A stretch of 38,107 bases of DNA from an uncultured Bacteroidia bacterium (lineage in GTDB: Bacteria; Bacteroidota; Bacteroidia; Bacteroidales; UBA932). The stretch covers positions 1-38,107 of the forward strand of contig CACZXH010000016.1 of assembly GCA_902785065.1 (NCBI GenBank), given 5' to 3'. The position numbers and the translations under genes are program-made. This document shows, piece after piece, positions 26,086 through 33,416 of this stretch; the stretch's first letter is position 1, and every line of letters begins with the position of its first letter. The notes beneath the pieces were generated by a model. The model had not been told where the DNA came from. It worked only from the letters and a program-made list of their open reading frames with translations, and did not search any database.

Positions 26086-28233
26086 ATGAAAAAACTACTC
26101 CTCCTCGCCCTGTTTTTCGCTGGCACGCTGCTGCAGGCTACCCCCGCCGACGACCTCGCCCATCGGATCCTGGGCCGGAAAGCTGCCCGTTTCGAATTCG
26201 TCGAGTCCCCGGCCGACAAGGACTTCTTCCAGGTGGAACAGGCCGGACGCAAGATCCGTATCACCGGCAACAACGTCAATTCCCAGGCGATGGGCCTGAA
26301 CTGGTACCTCAAGCACGTGGCGCACGTCCACGTCTCCTGGTTCGAGGACCAGCCCGTCCAGCTGCCCTGGCGGCTGCCGCGCGTGAAGACGCCCGTCCGC
26401 CGCGATGCCCGTGTCCAGGACCGGTTCTTCCTGAACTACTGCACCTACGGCTACACGATGCCCTGGTGGGGATGGAAGCAGTGGGAGCGCTTCATTGACT
26501 GGATGGCGATGAACGGCGTAACCCTGCCGCTCGCCATCACCGGCCAGGAGGCTGTCTGGTACGAGGTCTGGAAGGAATTCGGGATGACGGACGAGGAGAT
26601 CCGCTCCTATTTCAGCGCACCGGCGCACCTTCCCTGGCACCGGATGGCGAATCTGGACGGCTTCCAGGGACCGCTGCCCGTCTCCTGGCTGGAAGGCCAG
26701 AAGGCCCTGCAGGGGCAGATCGTCGCCCGGGAGCGGGAACTGGGGATGACCCCGGTATTGCCCGGCTTCGCAGGTCATGTACCCGGCCGTATCGCTGAGC
26801 TCTTCCCGGAGGCGGACATTAAGAATCTCTCCTCCTGGTGCGGCTTCGCCCCCACCTTCTTCCTCAACTCGGAGGATCCCCTCTTCCCGCGTATCCAGAA
26901 GAGTTTCCTCGAAAAGCAGGAAGCCCTGTACGGGACCGACCATATCTACGGCGTCGATCCCTTCAACGAGATGGATCCGCCCAGCTGGGACCCGGATTAT
27001 CTGCGGAGGGTTTCGGAGCATATTTATTCGTCCCTGGCGGAGGCCGACCCGGAGGCCCGCTGGCTCCAGATGTCCTGGGTGTTCTACTACAAGCGCAAGA
27101 ATTGGACGACGGAACGGCTGAATGCCTACCTGACCGCCGTGCCCCATGACCGGCTCGTGCTGCTGGACTATTTCTGCGAGAACACGGAGGTCTGGCGCAC
27201 CTGCGACGGCTTCTTCGGCCAGCCCTACGTGTGGTGCTACCTGGGCAATTTCGGCGGCAACACCACCCTCGTGGGCGACATCCATAAGCTGGAATCGCTC
27301 CTTTCCGCCACGATGGCGGATGCGGGCGACAACTTTACCGGCGTCGGCTCCACCCTGGAGTCCTTCGACGTGAGCCCGCAGATCTTCGAATACCTGCTAG
27401 AGCGCCCCTGGATGCCGGAAGGCGACGTGGAAGGATGGACCCGTGACTGGGCGCGCACCCGCTTCGGGAAGTCCCATAAAAAGGTGGAGCAGACCTGGAA
27501 GACGCTCGTGGACAGCATTTACCACGACAGCGCCTACTACGGCCTGGGTTCCCAGGTGGACGCCCGTCCCACCTTCGATGGACACGGGACCTACTACACC
27601 AAACCGGACTTCACGTACGACATGGACCTCCTGCTGGCATGCTGCGATGAACTCCTGTCGCACCGCTCCCGCCGCGACGCCTACAACTACGACCTCGTGA
27701 ACTTCTACTCCCAGTGGCTCGCGAACTACTTCTGGCAGGTCCGTGACGAATTCACCGCCGCCTATCAGGCGAAGGACCTCCCGAAGATGGAGGCCCTCGT
27801 GGACAAATCCCATCAGATATTCGCGGACATCGACGACCTTCTGGGCACGCATCCGGACTTCCTCCTCGGAAAGTGGATTGCCGATGCCCGCGCCCTCGGC
27901 ACCGACGAAGCCGAGAAGGCCTACTACGAACGCAACGCCCGCACCCTGCTCACTATCTGGGGCGGTCCTATCCTCAACGACTATGCGAACCGCCTCTGGA
28001 ACGGTCTTGTGAAGGGCTACTACCAGGGACGCTGGGATATCTTCTTCAACGAAGCCCTCGCCAGCGTCCGGGAGGACCGCGCATTCAACGAAGAAGGCTT
28101 CGAGACGAATCTCAAAGCCTTCGAAGAGGGTTGGAACCAGCGGACCGACGTCTATCCTTCCCAGCCCGTGGGCCAGACCCGGAAGGTCGCCCGGCGCATC
28201 CGGAAGGACATCGATGCCTGGCTCGCGGACTAG
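26086..28233 (+). CDS. GH89 alpha-N-acetylglucosaminidase, secreted (GH89-B)
   Basis: Protein of 715 residues from the ATG at 26086, which gives the signal MKKLLLLALFFAGTLLQA. It is a full GH89 enzyme: N-terminal domain (about 20-105), catalytic barrel (about 110-440) with RFFLNYCTYGYTMPWW, TLPLAITGQE and YLGNFGGNT, and the helical C-terminal domain. Candidate catalytic Glu residues are Glu295 (DPFNEMDPPSW) and Glu425 (STLESFDVSP). Unlike GH89-A it has no lipobox, so it is likely periplasmic. It also has Ser after Glu425 where GH89-A has Gly. The two enzymes are paralogues and may split the work between surface and periplasm. It follows the DUF3472 gene after 4 nt; its stop shares CTAG with the converging barrel gene. 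Confidence 0.96.
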   Translation: MKKLLLLALFFAGTLLQATPADDLAHRILGRKAARFEFVESPADKDFFQVEQAGRKIRITGNNVNSQAMGLNWYLKHVAHVHVSWFEDQPVQLPWRLPRVKTPVRRDARVQDRFFLNYCTYGYTMPWWGWKQWERFIDWMAMNGVTLPLAITGQEAVWYEVWKEFGMTDEEIRSYFSAPAHLPWHRMANLDGFQGPLPVSWLEGQKALQGQIVARERELGMTPVLPGFAGHVPGRIAELFPEADIKNLSSWCGFAPTFFLNSEDPLFPRIQKSFLEKQEALYGTDHIYGVDPFNEMDPPSWDPDYLRRVSEHIYSSLAEADPEARWLQMSWVFYYKRKNWTTERLNAYLTAVPHDRLVLLDYFCENTEVWRTCDGFFGQPYVWCYLGNFGGNTTLVGDIHKLESLLSATMADAGDNFTGVGSTLESFDVSPQIFEYLLERPWMPEGDVEGWTRDWARTRFGKSHKKVEQTWKTLVDSIYHDSAYYGLGSQVDARPTFDGHGTYYTKPDFTYDMDLLLACCDELLSHRSRRDAYNYDLVNFYSQWLANYFWQVRDEFTAAYQAKDLPKMEALVDKSHQIFADIDDLLGTHPDFLLGKWIADARALGTDEAEKAYYERNARTLLTIWGGPILNDYANRLWNGLVKGYYQGRWDIFFNEALASVREDRAFNEEGFETNLKAFEEGWNQRTDVYPSQPVGQTRKVARRIRKDIDAWLAD

Positions 28234-28739
28234 AACGCGTAGCGGGCGGAAAGCGCGAAGCCGTACCAGTTGCCCCGGTTCATAAAAGCGGGGATCATGA
28301 AGCTGGGACGGAAGTCGACGGACAGCTGCAGCGGGAACCAGAAGGTGTACTCCAGCCCCAGCTGGGCGGCGAAGCCCAAGAACGGGCGAGCCTTCGGCTC
28401 AGTGGTTCCGTCTTCCTTGAGCTTGTTGCCGGTGCCGTAGCCCAGGGCCACGCCCGGACCCGCATAGAAGCCCCACTCGCCGCGGTCGGTGAATTCCGGC
28501 TGGGCAAATGTGAAGTTGTACAGCGCCGAGGCCTTGAAGCCGTTGCCGCCAAACACCCCGAGATCGATCTCGACGAAATCGTAGTCATTGTCGAACAGGG
28601 TCGCCCAATGCTCATAGCTGATTTCACCGTTGAAATGGGGACCGAAGAGGCCGCCGCGGACACCGATGGCCTTCGGCTGCGCCACTGCGGCCAGGGACAG
28701 GCCGAGGAGGGCGATCACAATCAAAAACGTCTTTTTCAT
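28230..28739 (-). CDS. Small outer-membrane beta-barrel protein (copy 2)
   Basis: Protein of 169 residues from the ATG at 28739, with signal peptide MKKTFLIVIALLGLSLAAVAQ. The mature part PKAIGVRGGLFGPHFNGEISYEH, FVEIDLGVFG, WGFYAGPGVALGYGTG, LGLEYTFWFPLQLSVDFRPSF and the last strand GFALSARYAF alternate like an 8-strand OmpA/opacity barrel ending in Phe. It starts 1 nt after the stop of a closely similar gene, so the two are a tandem duplication translated together. This copy has a longer loop (KLKEDGTTEPKAR). Function unknown; structural, adhesion or lipid-related roles are possible. Confidence 0.85.
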   Translation of the reverse strand: MKKTFLIVIALLGLSLAAVAQPKAIGVRGGLFGPHFNGEISYEHWATLFDNDYDFVEIDLGVFGGNGFKASALYNFTFAQPEFTDRGEWGFYAGPGVALGYGTGNKLKEDGTTEPKARPFLGFAAQLGLEYTFWFPLQLSVDFRPSFMIPAFMNRGNWYGFALSARYAF

Positions 28740-28740
28740 C

Positions 28741-29187
28741 CTAGAAACGATATCTAATGCCCAGACCGAAGCTCTCGTAACGGAAAGGCACGTCATCATA
28801 AGCGAACAAATAAACCGGCCTCCAATCGATGGAGATCTGGAGCGGAACCTGCGGAATGTTCCATTCCACACCGATCTGCCCAGCGATACCCGCATTCACA
28901 CCATTGTGGTGCTCGGGATGCGGACCGTTGTAGAATCCCAGATAGGCACCGGGGCCCAAATAGAAATTGCAGAGGCCGCTGCCGGCGAGAACGAAGTCGT
29001 AGATGCCGACGACGTCGAAATTGTGGGCGTACCAACCGAGGTCCAATTCACCGAAGTTGGAGCCGAAACTGTGCTGATAGGAAAACTCGCCGCCATAGCC
29101 CACACGGGCGCCGATGGCGCGAGGCTGCGCGGTAGCTGCCGCGGCAAAGCCGAGGACTGCCACCATCAGGATCAAAACCTTCTTCAT
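28741..29187 (-). CDS. Small outer-membrane beta-barrel protein (copy 1)
   Basis: Protein of 148 residues with signal peptide MKKVLILMVAVLGFAAAATAQ. The mature sequence begins PRAIGARVGYGGEFSYQHSF and follows the same strand order as the next gene: ELDLGWYAHNFDVVGIYDF, NFYLGPGAYLGFYNG, GQIGVEWNIPQVPLQISIDWRPVY and the terminal strand ESFGLGIRYRF. It is therefore an 8-strand barrel that should insert in the outer membrane. It lies 33 nt after rnfA on the same strand; the short AT-rich gap has no clear -7 box, so co-transcription with rnf cannot be ruled out. Confidence 0.85.
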   Translation of the reverse strand: MKKVLILMVAVLGFAAAATAQPRAIGARVGYGGEFSYQHSFGSNFGELDLGWYAHNFDVVGIYDFVLAGSGLCNFYLGPGAYLGFYNGPHPEHHNGVNAGIAGQIGVEWNIPQVPLQISIDWRPVYLFAYDDVPFRYESFGLGIRYRF

Positions 29188-29220
29188 AAAGCTAAAGAAT
29201 TAAAAGTTGTTAAGATTGTT

Positions 29221-29823
29221 TCATTTGACCATGCCGCTGAAGCCCATGAAAGCCAGCGCGAGGATTCCCACGCTCACCAGGGCGATGGGGACGCCCTTGA
29301 AGGCCTTGGGCACGTCGCACAGGGCGAGGTGCTCGCGGATACCCGCGAAGATGACCATCGCCAGGCCGTAGCCCAGGGAAGTCGCAAAGGCATAGACCAG
29401 CGCTTCGCCGAGATTCAGCATGTGGGAAGGAAGACCGAAGGTGAACTCCTTCGTGACCACCGTGATCGCGACGCCGAGGACGGCGCAGTTCGTGGTGATC
29501 AGGGGCAGGAAAATACCAAGGGCCTGGTAGAGGGACGGACTCACCTTCTTCAGCACGATCTCCACCATCTGCACGAGGGCGGCGATCACCAGGATGAAAG
29601 CGATCGTCTGCAGGAACTCAAGCTGGAAGGGAACGAGGAGGTACTTGTTGATAAGGAAGGTCACCAGGGTGGCGAGGGTGATGACGAAACACACGGCCAT
29701 CGACATGCCCGTGGCCGTCGACAGTTTGTTGGAGACACCCAGGTAGGGGCAGATTCCGAGGAACTGCGCCAGGACGATATTGTTGACGAAAATCGCCGAG
29801 ATGATGATCAGGAAGTACTCCAT
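29221..29823 (-). CDS. rnfA: Rnf electron transport complex subunit A
   Basis: Protein of 200 residues with six membrane segments. It matches RnfA/Nqr[49 protein letters not shown] and [24 protein letters not shown]. RnfA and RnfE form an inverted-topology pair with an iron-sulfur site between them; the two Cys in GICPYLG and TTNCAVLG are the conserved ligands. The complex couples ferredoxin oxidation to NAD reduction and pumps sodium or protons. It is the last rnf gene here. Its start lies 3 nt after the ancestral stop of rnfE (29827-29829), while the shifted rnfE frame now runs 206 nt into it. Confidence 0.96.
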   Translation of the reverse strand: MEYFLIIISAIFVNNIVLAQFLGICPYLGVSNKLSTATGMSMAVCFVITLATLVTFLINKYLLVPFQLEFLQTIAFILVIAALVQMVEIVLKKVSPSLYQALGIFLPLITTNCAVLGVAITVVTKEFTFGLPSHMLNLGEALVYAFATSLGYGLAMVIFAGIREHLALCDVPKAFKGVPIALVSVGILALAFMGFSGMVK

Positions 29824-30442
29824 GGCCTAGTCTTTTTTCAGGAATTTGTTGAACAGGACCATCAGGTAGCCCAGGCACAGGAAGGCGCCCGGAGCCCAGG
29901 CACAGGAAGGCGCCCGGGGCCATCACGAAGGCGAGCATGCCGTCACGGCCGCCGATGAAATTGAATCCGAACGCGGAGCCGGAGCCCAGGACCTCGCGGA
30001 CGAGGCCGAGCACGGTGAGCGCAAGGGTGAAGCCGAGGCCGACACCGATGCCGTCCAGCGCACTGGCGCCGGCGCCGTTCTTGGAGGCGAAGGCTTCCGC
30101 ACGGCCGAGGACGATGCAGTTCACCACGATGAGCGGGATGAACAGGCCCAGGGTCTCATAGACAGCCGGCGTATAGGCCTGCATCAGCAGCTGCAGCAGC
30201 GTGACGAAGGTTGCGATGACAACGATGTACACCGGGATATGCACCTTGTCCGGAACGACCGGCGCAATCAGGGAGATGACCACGTTCGACAGGACCAGGA
30301 CGAAGAGGGTCGCCAGACCCATGGAAAGGCCGTTGATGGCCGAAGTCGTCGTGGCCAGCGTCGGGCACATGCCCAGCAGCAGGACGAAGGTCGGGTTGTT
30401 CTTGACCAGACCGTCGGTAATGAGTTTCCAGTTTTTAGCCAT
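29618..30442 (-). CDS. rnfE: Rnf complex subunit E, frameshifted by a tandem duplication
   Basis: The open frame is 274 residues, but only about the first 185 are Rnf[52 protein letters not shown] and [20 protein letters not shown], with the conserved Cys in GMCP and VNC. A perfect 25-bp tandem duplication (29868-29917) then shifts the frame, and the rest is a Pro/Arg/His-rich tail overlapping rnfA. With one copy removed the frame continues [13 protein letters not shown] and stops at 29827, giving 196 residues, the normal RnfE size. So either this allele is damaged in its last membrane helix, or the duplication is an assembly error. Confidence 0.9.
   Translation of the reverse strand: MAKNWKLITDGLVKNNPTFVLLLGMCPTLATTTSAINGLSMGLATLFVLVLSNVVISLIAPVVPDKVHIPVYIVVIATFVTLLQLLMQAYTPAVYETLGLFIPLIVVNCIVLGRAEAFASKNGAGASALDGIGVGLGFTLALTVLGLVREVLGSGSAFGFNFIGGRDGMLAFVMAPGAFLCLGSGRLPVPGLPDGPVQQIPEKRLGHGVLPDHHLGDFRQQYRPGAVPRNLPLPGCLQQTVDGHGHVDGRVFRHHPRHPGDLPYQQVPPRSLPA
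29868..29917. repeat. Perfect 25-bp tandem duplication inside rnfE
   Basis: Positions 29868-29892 and 29893-29917 are identical. The unit length is not a multiple of three, so rnfE shifts by one base. It encodes PGAFLCLG in the correct frame. Confidence 0.97.
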
Positions 30443-30445
30443 CGT

Positions 30446-31051
30446 CTAGTCCTCCAAATTAGATTTCTCGACTTCGCTCGAAATGACAGGGGCACCGCCC
30501 GAAATGACAGAGACCGCGTTCACGGCGTTCTTGACGGCTTCCGTGTAGGCGCGGGAGGTGATGGTGGAAGCCGTGATGGCGTCCACGTCGCCTCCGTCCT
30601 TCTTGACGGAGAGGATCTTGGCGGAAGGGTCGAAGCCTTCCCACTGGGCCATGAACTTGGCATCGGTGTTGCACTTGGCGCCGAGGCCCGGGGTCTCCGA
30701 ATGCGAGAGGACGGAGGTGTTGTACACCACGCCGTCCGGGGTGACGCCCACCATCAGGGACAGCGGGCCGCCGAAGCCGACGACGGTGGACTCGACGGCG
30801 TAGCCGACGGTTTCACCGCCCTTGACGGCCTTGTAGTAGTTGTAGGTCTTTCCATCGACCTCGACGGACTCGTAGGAGGTCTCGTCGAAGGCAGGAAGCA
30901 CCGCGCCCACGGCCTTGTTCGTCTTGGCGACAGCGGCCGCATCGATGGGCTTCTTCGTGAGGGCGTACGCGCCGCCGAGGACGGCGGAGCACAGGAGGCA
31001 GGTCAGTCCGAGGACCAGCGTCATGTTCTTGAGATTGGATTCGGCTGCCAT
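30446..31051 (-). CDS. rnfG: Rnf complex subunit G (covalent FMN protein)
   Basis: Protein of 201 residues with one N-terminal membrane helix (about 10-30) and a periplasmic FMN-binding domain. The segment GYAVESTVVGFGGPLSLMVGV and HSETPGLGAKC are family typical. The FMN attachment motif is TASTIT (160-165), with Thr163 the likely flavin-linked residue. RnfG passes electrons between RnfD and other subunits. The last 18 or so residues (VISGGAPVISSEVEKSNLED) are not typical of RnfG and are encoded by a repeat-like sequence. It sits between rnfD (4-nt gap) and rnfE (3-nt gap). Confidence 0.95.
   Translation of the reverse strand: MAAESNLKNMTLVLGLTCLLCSAVLGGAYALTKKPIDAAAVAKTNKAVGAVLPAFDETSYESVEVDGKTYNYYKAVKGGETVGYAVESTVVGFGGPLSLMVGVTPDGVVYNTSVLSHSETPGLGAKCNTDAKFMAQWEGFDPSAKILSVKKDGGDVDAITASTITSRAYTEAVKNAVNAVSVISGGAPVISSEVEKSNLED
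30461..30510. repeat. Repeat-like sequence encoding the end of RnfG
   Basis: CGAAATGACAG occurs at 30479-30489 and again at 30500-30510. The left copy is joined to AGATTTCTCGACTTCGCT (30461-30478), which together resemble the widespread intergenic repeat of the type TGTCATTTCGAGCGAAG-TCGAGAAATCT. It lies wholly within the rnfG frame. Confidence 0.6.
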
Positions 31052-31055
31052 CTTG

Positions 31056-32036
31056 CTACCTCCCGTATTTTTTCTGGTGGAACGCCCGGTTGAGGAGCGG
31101 AACGAACGAGTTCATGATCAGGATGGCGAAGGAAACGCCTTCCGGATAGGAACCGAAGTAACGGATCATCATCGTGAGGAAACCGATGCCCACGCCGAAG
31201 ACGACCCCGCCCCAGAGGCTCATCGGAGAGGTCACGTAGTCGGTGGCCATGAAGCAGGCGCCGAGGATGAGACCGCCGGTGAGGAGGTTGAAGACGGGAC
31301 CGGTGAAGCGGGCGGGATTGACACCCCAGAAGATGAGGGCCGTCAGGGCTACCGTGGCGAAGATCGACAGGGTGATCCACGGCTTGATGACCCGGCGGAC
31401 GCACAGGTACACGAAGCCGAGCAGAAGGGCGATTGCACAGACCTCACCGGCGGAACCGCCGAGGTTCGCGAACAGCATCTGCCCGTAGTCGTACCCATTC
31501 TGCGCCATGATGTCCTGCACGGACGCGCCCTGCATCAGGCCTTCGTTAATGGCGCCGAGCGGGGTCGGACCGGTCACGGCGTCCAGGCCGAACAGGCTCT
31601 TGGGCTGCGACCAGGTGGTCATGTAGGTCGGGAAGGAGACGAGGAGGAACACGCGGCCCACGAGGGCGGGGTTCCAGATGTTCTGGCCCAGGCCGCCGAA
31701 AGTCATCTTGGCGACGCCGATGGCGACGACCGCGCCGATGAACACGACCCACCAGGGAGTGGTGTACGGCAGGTTCAGGCCCAGGAGGATACCCGTTACG
31801 ACCGCAGAAAGGTCGCACAGGGTGGAGGGTTTCTTCAGCAGGAAACGGGTGATGGCCCACTCCAGCAGGAGGCAGGAACACACGCTCACGGCCATCACGA
31901 GGATCTCCTTCCAGCCGTAGAAGACGAAGGAGCAGAGCACCGCAGGCAGGAGCGCGATCACGACATCCAGCATCAGGGACCGGGTGGAGTCCTTGGAATG
32001 GATGTGGGGTGAAGGGGATACGATCAACTTACTCAT
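31056..32036 (-). CDS. rnfD: Rnf complex subunit D (covalent FMN membrane protein)
   Basis: Protein of 326 residues with about nine membrane segments. RnfD/NqrB marks are VSPSPHIHSKDSTRSLMLDVVIALLPA at the start, LSAVVTGILLGLNLPYTTPWW, FGGLGQNIWNPALVGRVFLLVSFP, and VTGPTPLGA with Thr158 the likely FMN-linked residue. It then shows GSAGEVCAIALLLGF and FMATDYVTSPMSLWGG. It is part of the membrane core that carries electrons and ions. rnfC ends 6 nt upstream and rnfG begins 4 nt downstream. Confidence 0.96.
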   Translation of the reverse strand: MSKLIVSPSPHIHSKDSTRSLMLDVVIALLPAVLCSFVFYGWKEILVMAVSVCSCLLLEWAITRFLLKKPSTLCDLSAVVTGILLGLNLPYTTPWWVVFIGAVVAIGVAKMTFGGLGQNIWNPALVGRVFLLVSFPTYMTTWSQPKSLFGLDAVTGPTPLGAINEGLMQGASVQDIMAQNGYDYGQMLFANLGGSAGEVCAIALLLGFVYLCVRRVIKPWITLSIFATVALTALIFWGVNPARFTGPVFNLLTGGLILGACFMATDYVTSPMSLWGGVVFGVGIGFLTMMIRYFGSYPEGVSFAILIMNSFVPLLNRAFHQKKYGR

Positions 32037-32042
32037 AATCCT

Positions 32043-33416
32043 TTACTTTTTAGCGGCTTCCGCAGCGGCCTTGGCGGCCGCGGCGCGGGCCTTGATGGCA
32101 CCCAGGGCGAGGCCCTTGCCCGTGCGGATGACGTCCAGCAGCGGGATGTGGGCGGGACAGGAATACAGGCAGCAGCCGCACTCGATGCAGTCCTGGGCGG
32201 CGTTGGCCTCCAGGGCTTCGGTGTCGGCGATACGGGAGAGTTTCTGCAGCAGGAACGGTTCGAGGCCCATCGGGCAGGCATCGGCGCACTTGCCGCAGCG
32301 GATGCAGGCGGACTCGGGGGCGCGGCGGGTCTGCTTTTCCGTGAGGAAGAGCAGGGCGCTCGTGCCCTTGAGGGTGGCCGCGTCGAGGTTCGCGACGGCC
32401 TTGCCCATCATCGGACCGCCGCTGATGACCTTCGCCGCATCGGCCGGCATGCCACCGAGGAAGTCGATGATATAGCGGAACGGAGTCCCCACGCGCACCT
32501 GCAGGTTCGCCTGCTTCGGGAAGCATTCGCCCGTCACGGTGATGGTGTTGTCGATAAGGGGCTTGTTCTTCTGCACGGCGTCGTACACGGCAAGGGCGGT
32601 GCCCACGTTCTGGACGACGGCGCCGACCGAGATCGGCAGGCCGCCGGAACGCACCTGGCGGTGCATCACCGCGTCAATGAGCTGCTTTTCACTGCCCTGC
32701 GGGTAGCGCATCTTCATTTCCATCACCTCGAGGTTCTTGAAGCCCAGCTTCGCGATGACCTCGCGGATATGGGCGATGGCTTCGGGTTTGTTCTCCTCGA
32801 TGGCGACGGTGCAGGGGACGTTCCCCATGACCTGCGCCAGGATGGCGGCGCCGACGACCATCTGCTCGCCCTTCTCCAGGAGGACACGGTAGTCGGAGGT
32901 GAGGTACGGCTCGCATTCGCAGCCGTTGATGATCACGCGCTCGCACTTGGAACCCGGAGGCGGCGAGAGCTTGATGTGCGTCGGGAACGTCGCACCGCCG
33001 AGGCCGACGACGCCGGCGCTGTGAATCTTCTCGATGATGGCCTGGTTGTCCGTGGGAATCTCCGTGACGAGATTGTCCGACCGGTCGATGCCCTCCATCC
33101 ACTCGTCGCCTTCCACGGCGATCTCGATGTGGGTGACGGGACGGCCGGCCAGGTCGGCGCGGGGGCCGATAGACTTGACCGTACCGGACACGGGCGCGTG
33201 GACATAGGTCGAGACGAAACCGCCCGGACCGGCAATCACCTGGCCCACTTTCACCTTGTCGCCCACCTCCACGACCGGCAGGGCGGGCGCGCCGAGGTGC
33301 TGGGCGACGGAAACGTACATGGTCGGTGCCGGCGGCAGGACTTCGATCCGGCAGTCGCGGGCGAGCTTGTTGTCGTGCGGATGGACTCCGCCGATGGCGA
33401 ATGTACTCTTACTCAT
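32043..33416 (-). CDS. rnfC: Rnf complex subunit C (NADH-side flavin/Fe-S protein)
   Basis: Protein of 457 residues from the ATG at 33416 (MSKSTFAIGGVHPHDNK, the family N-terminus); an ATG nine codons earlier lies inside rnfB and adds a non-family leader. The N-terminal barrel-sandwich part (about 40-85) is followed by the nucleotide/flavin motif GVVGLGGATFPTHIK and NGCECEPYLTSDYR. Two 4Fe-4S motifs lie near the end: CIRCGKCADACP (from 371) and CIECGCCLYSCP (from 410). The tail is Ala/Lys-rich. RnfC exchanges electrons with NAD(H) on the cytoplasmic side. Its start overlaps the rnfB stop by 8 nt (ATGAGTAA), so translation is coupled. Confidence 0.96.
   Translation of the reverse strand: MSKSTFAIGGVHPHDNKLARDCRIEVLPPAPTMYVSVAQHLGAPALPVVEVGDKVKVGQVIAGPGGFVSTYVHAPVSGTVKSIGPRADLAGRPVTHIEIAVEGDEWMEGIDRSDNLVTEIPTDNQAIIEKIHSAGVVGLGGATFPTHIKLSPPPGSKCERVIINGCECEPYLTSDYRVLLEKGEQMVVGAAILAQVMGNVPCTVAIEENKPEAIAHIREVIAKLGFKNLEVMEMKMRYPQGSEKQLIDAVMHRQVRSGGLPISVGAVVQNVGTALAVYDAVQKNKPLIDNTITVTGECFPKQANLQVRVGTPFRYIIDFLGGMPADAAKVISGGPMMGKAVANLDAATLKGTSALLFLTEKQTRRAPESACIRCGKCADACPMGLEPFLLQKLSRIADTEALEANAAQDCIECGCCLYSCPAHIPLLDVIRTGKGLALGAIKARAAAAKAAAEAAKK

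Noticed and set aside
29618-29826. C-terminal tail of RnfE as a real domain
   Set aside because: It arises only from the frame shift at the 25-bp duplication and is read in a shifted frame of rnfA.
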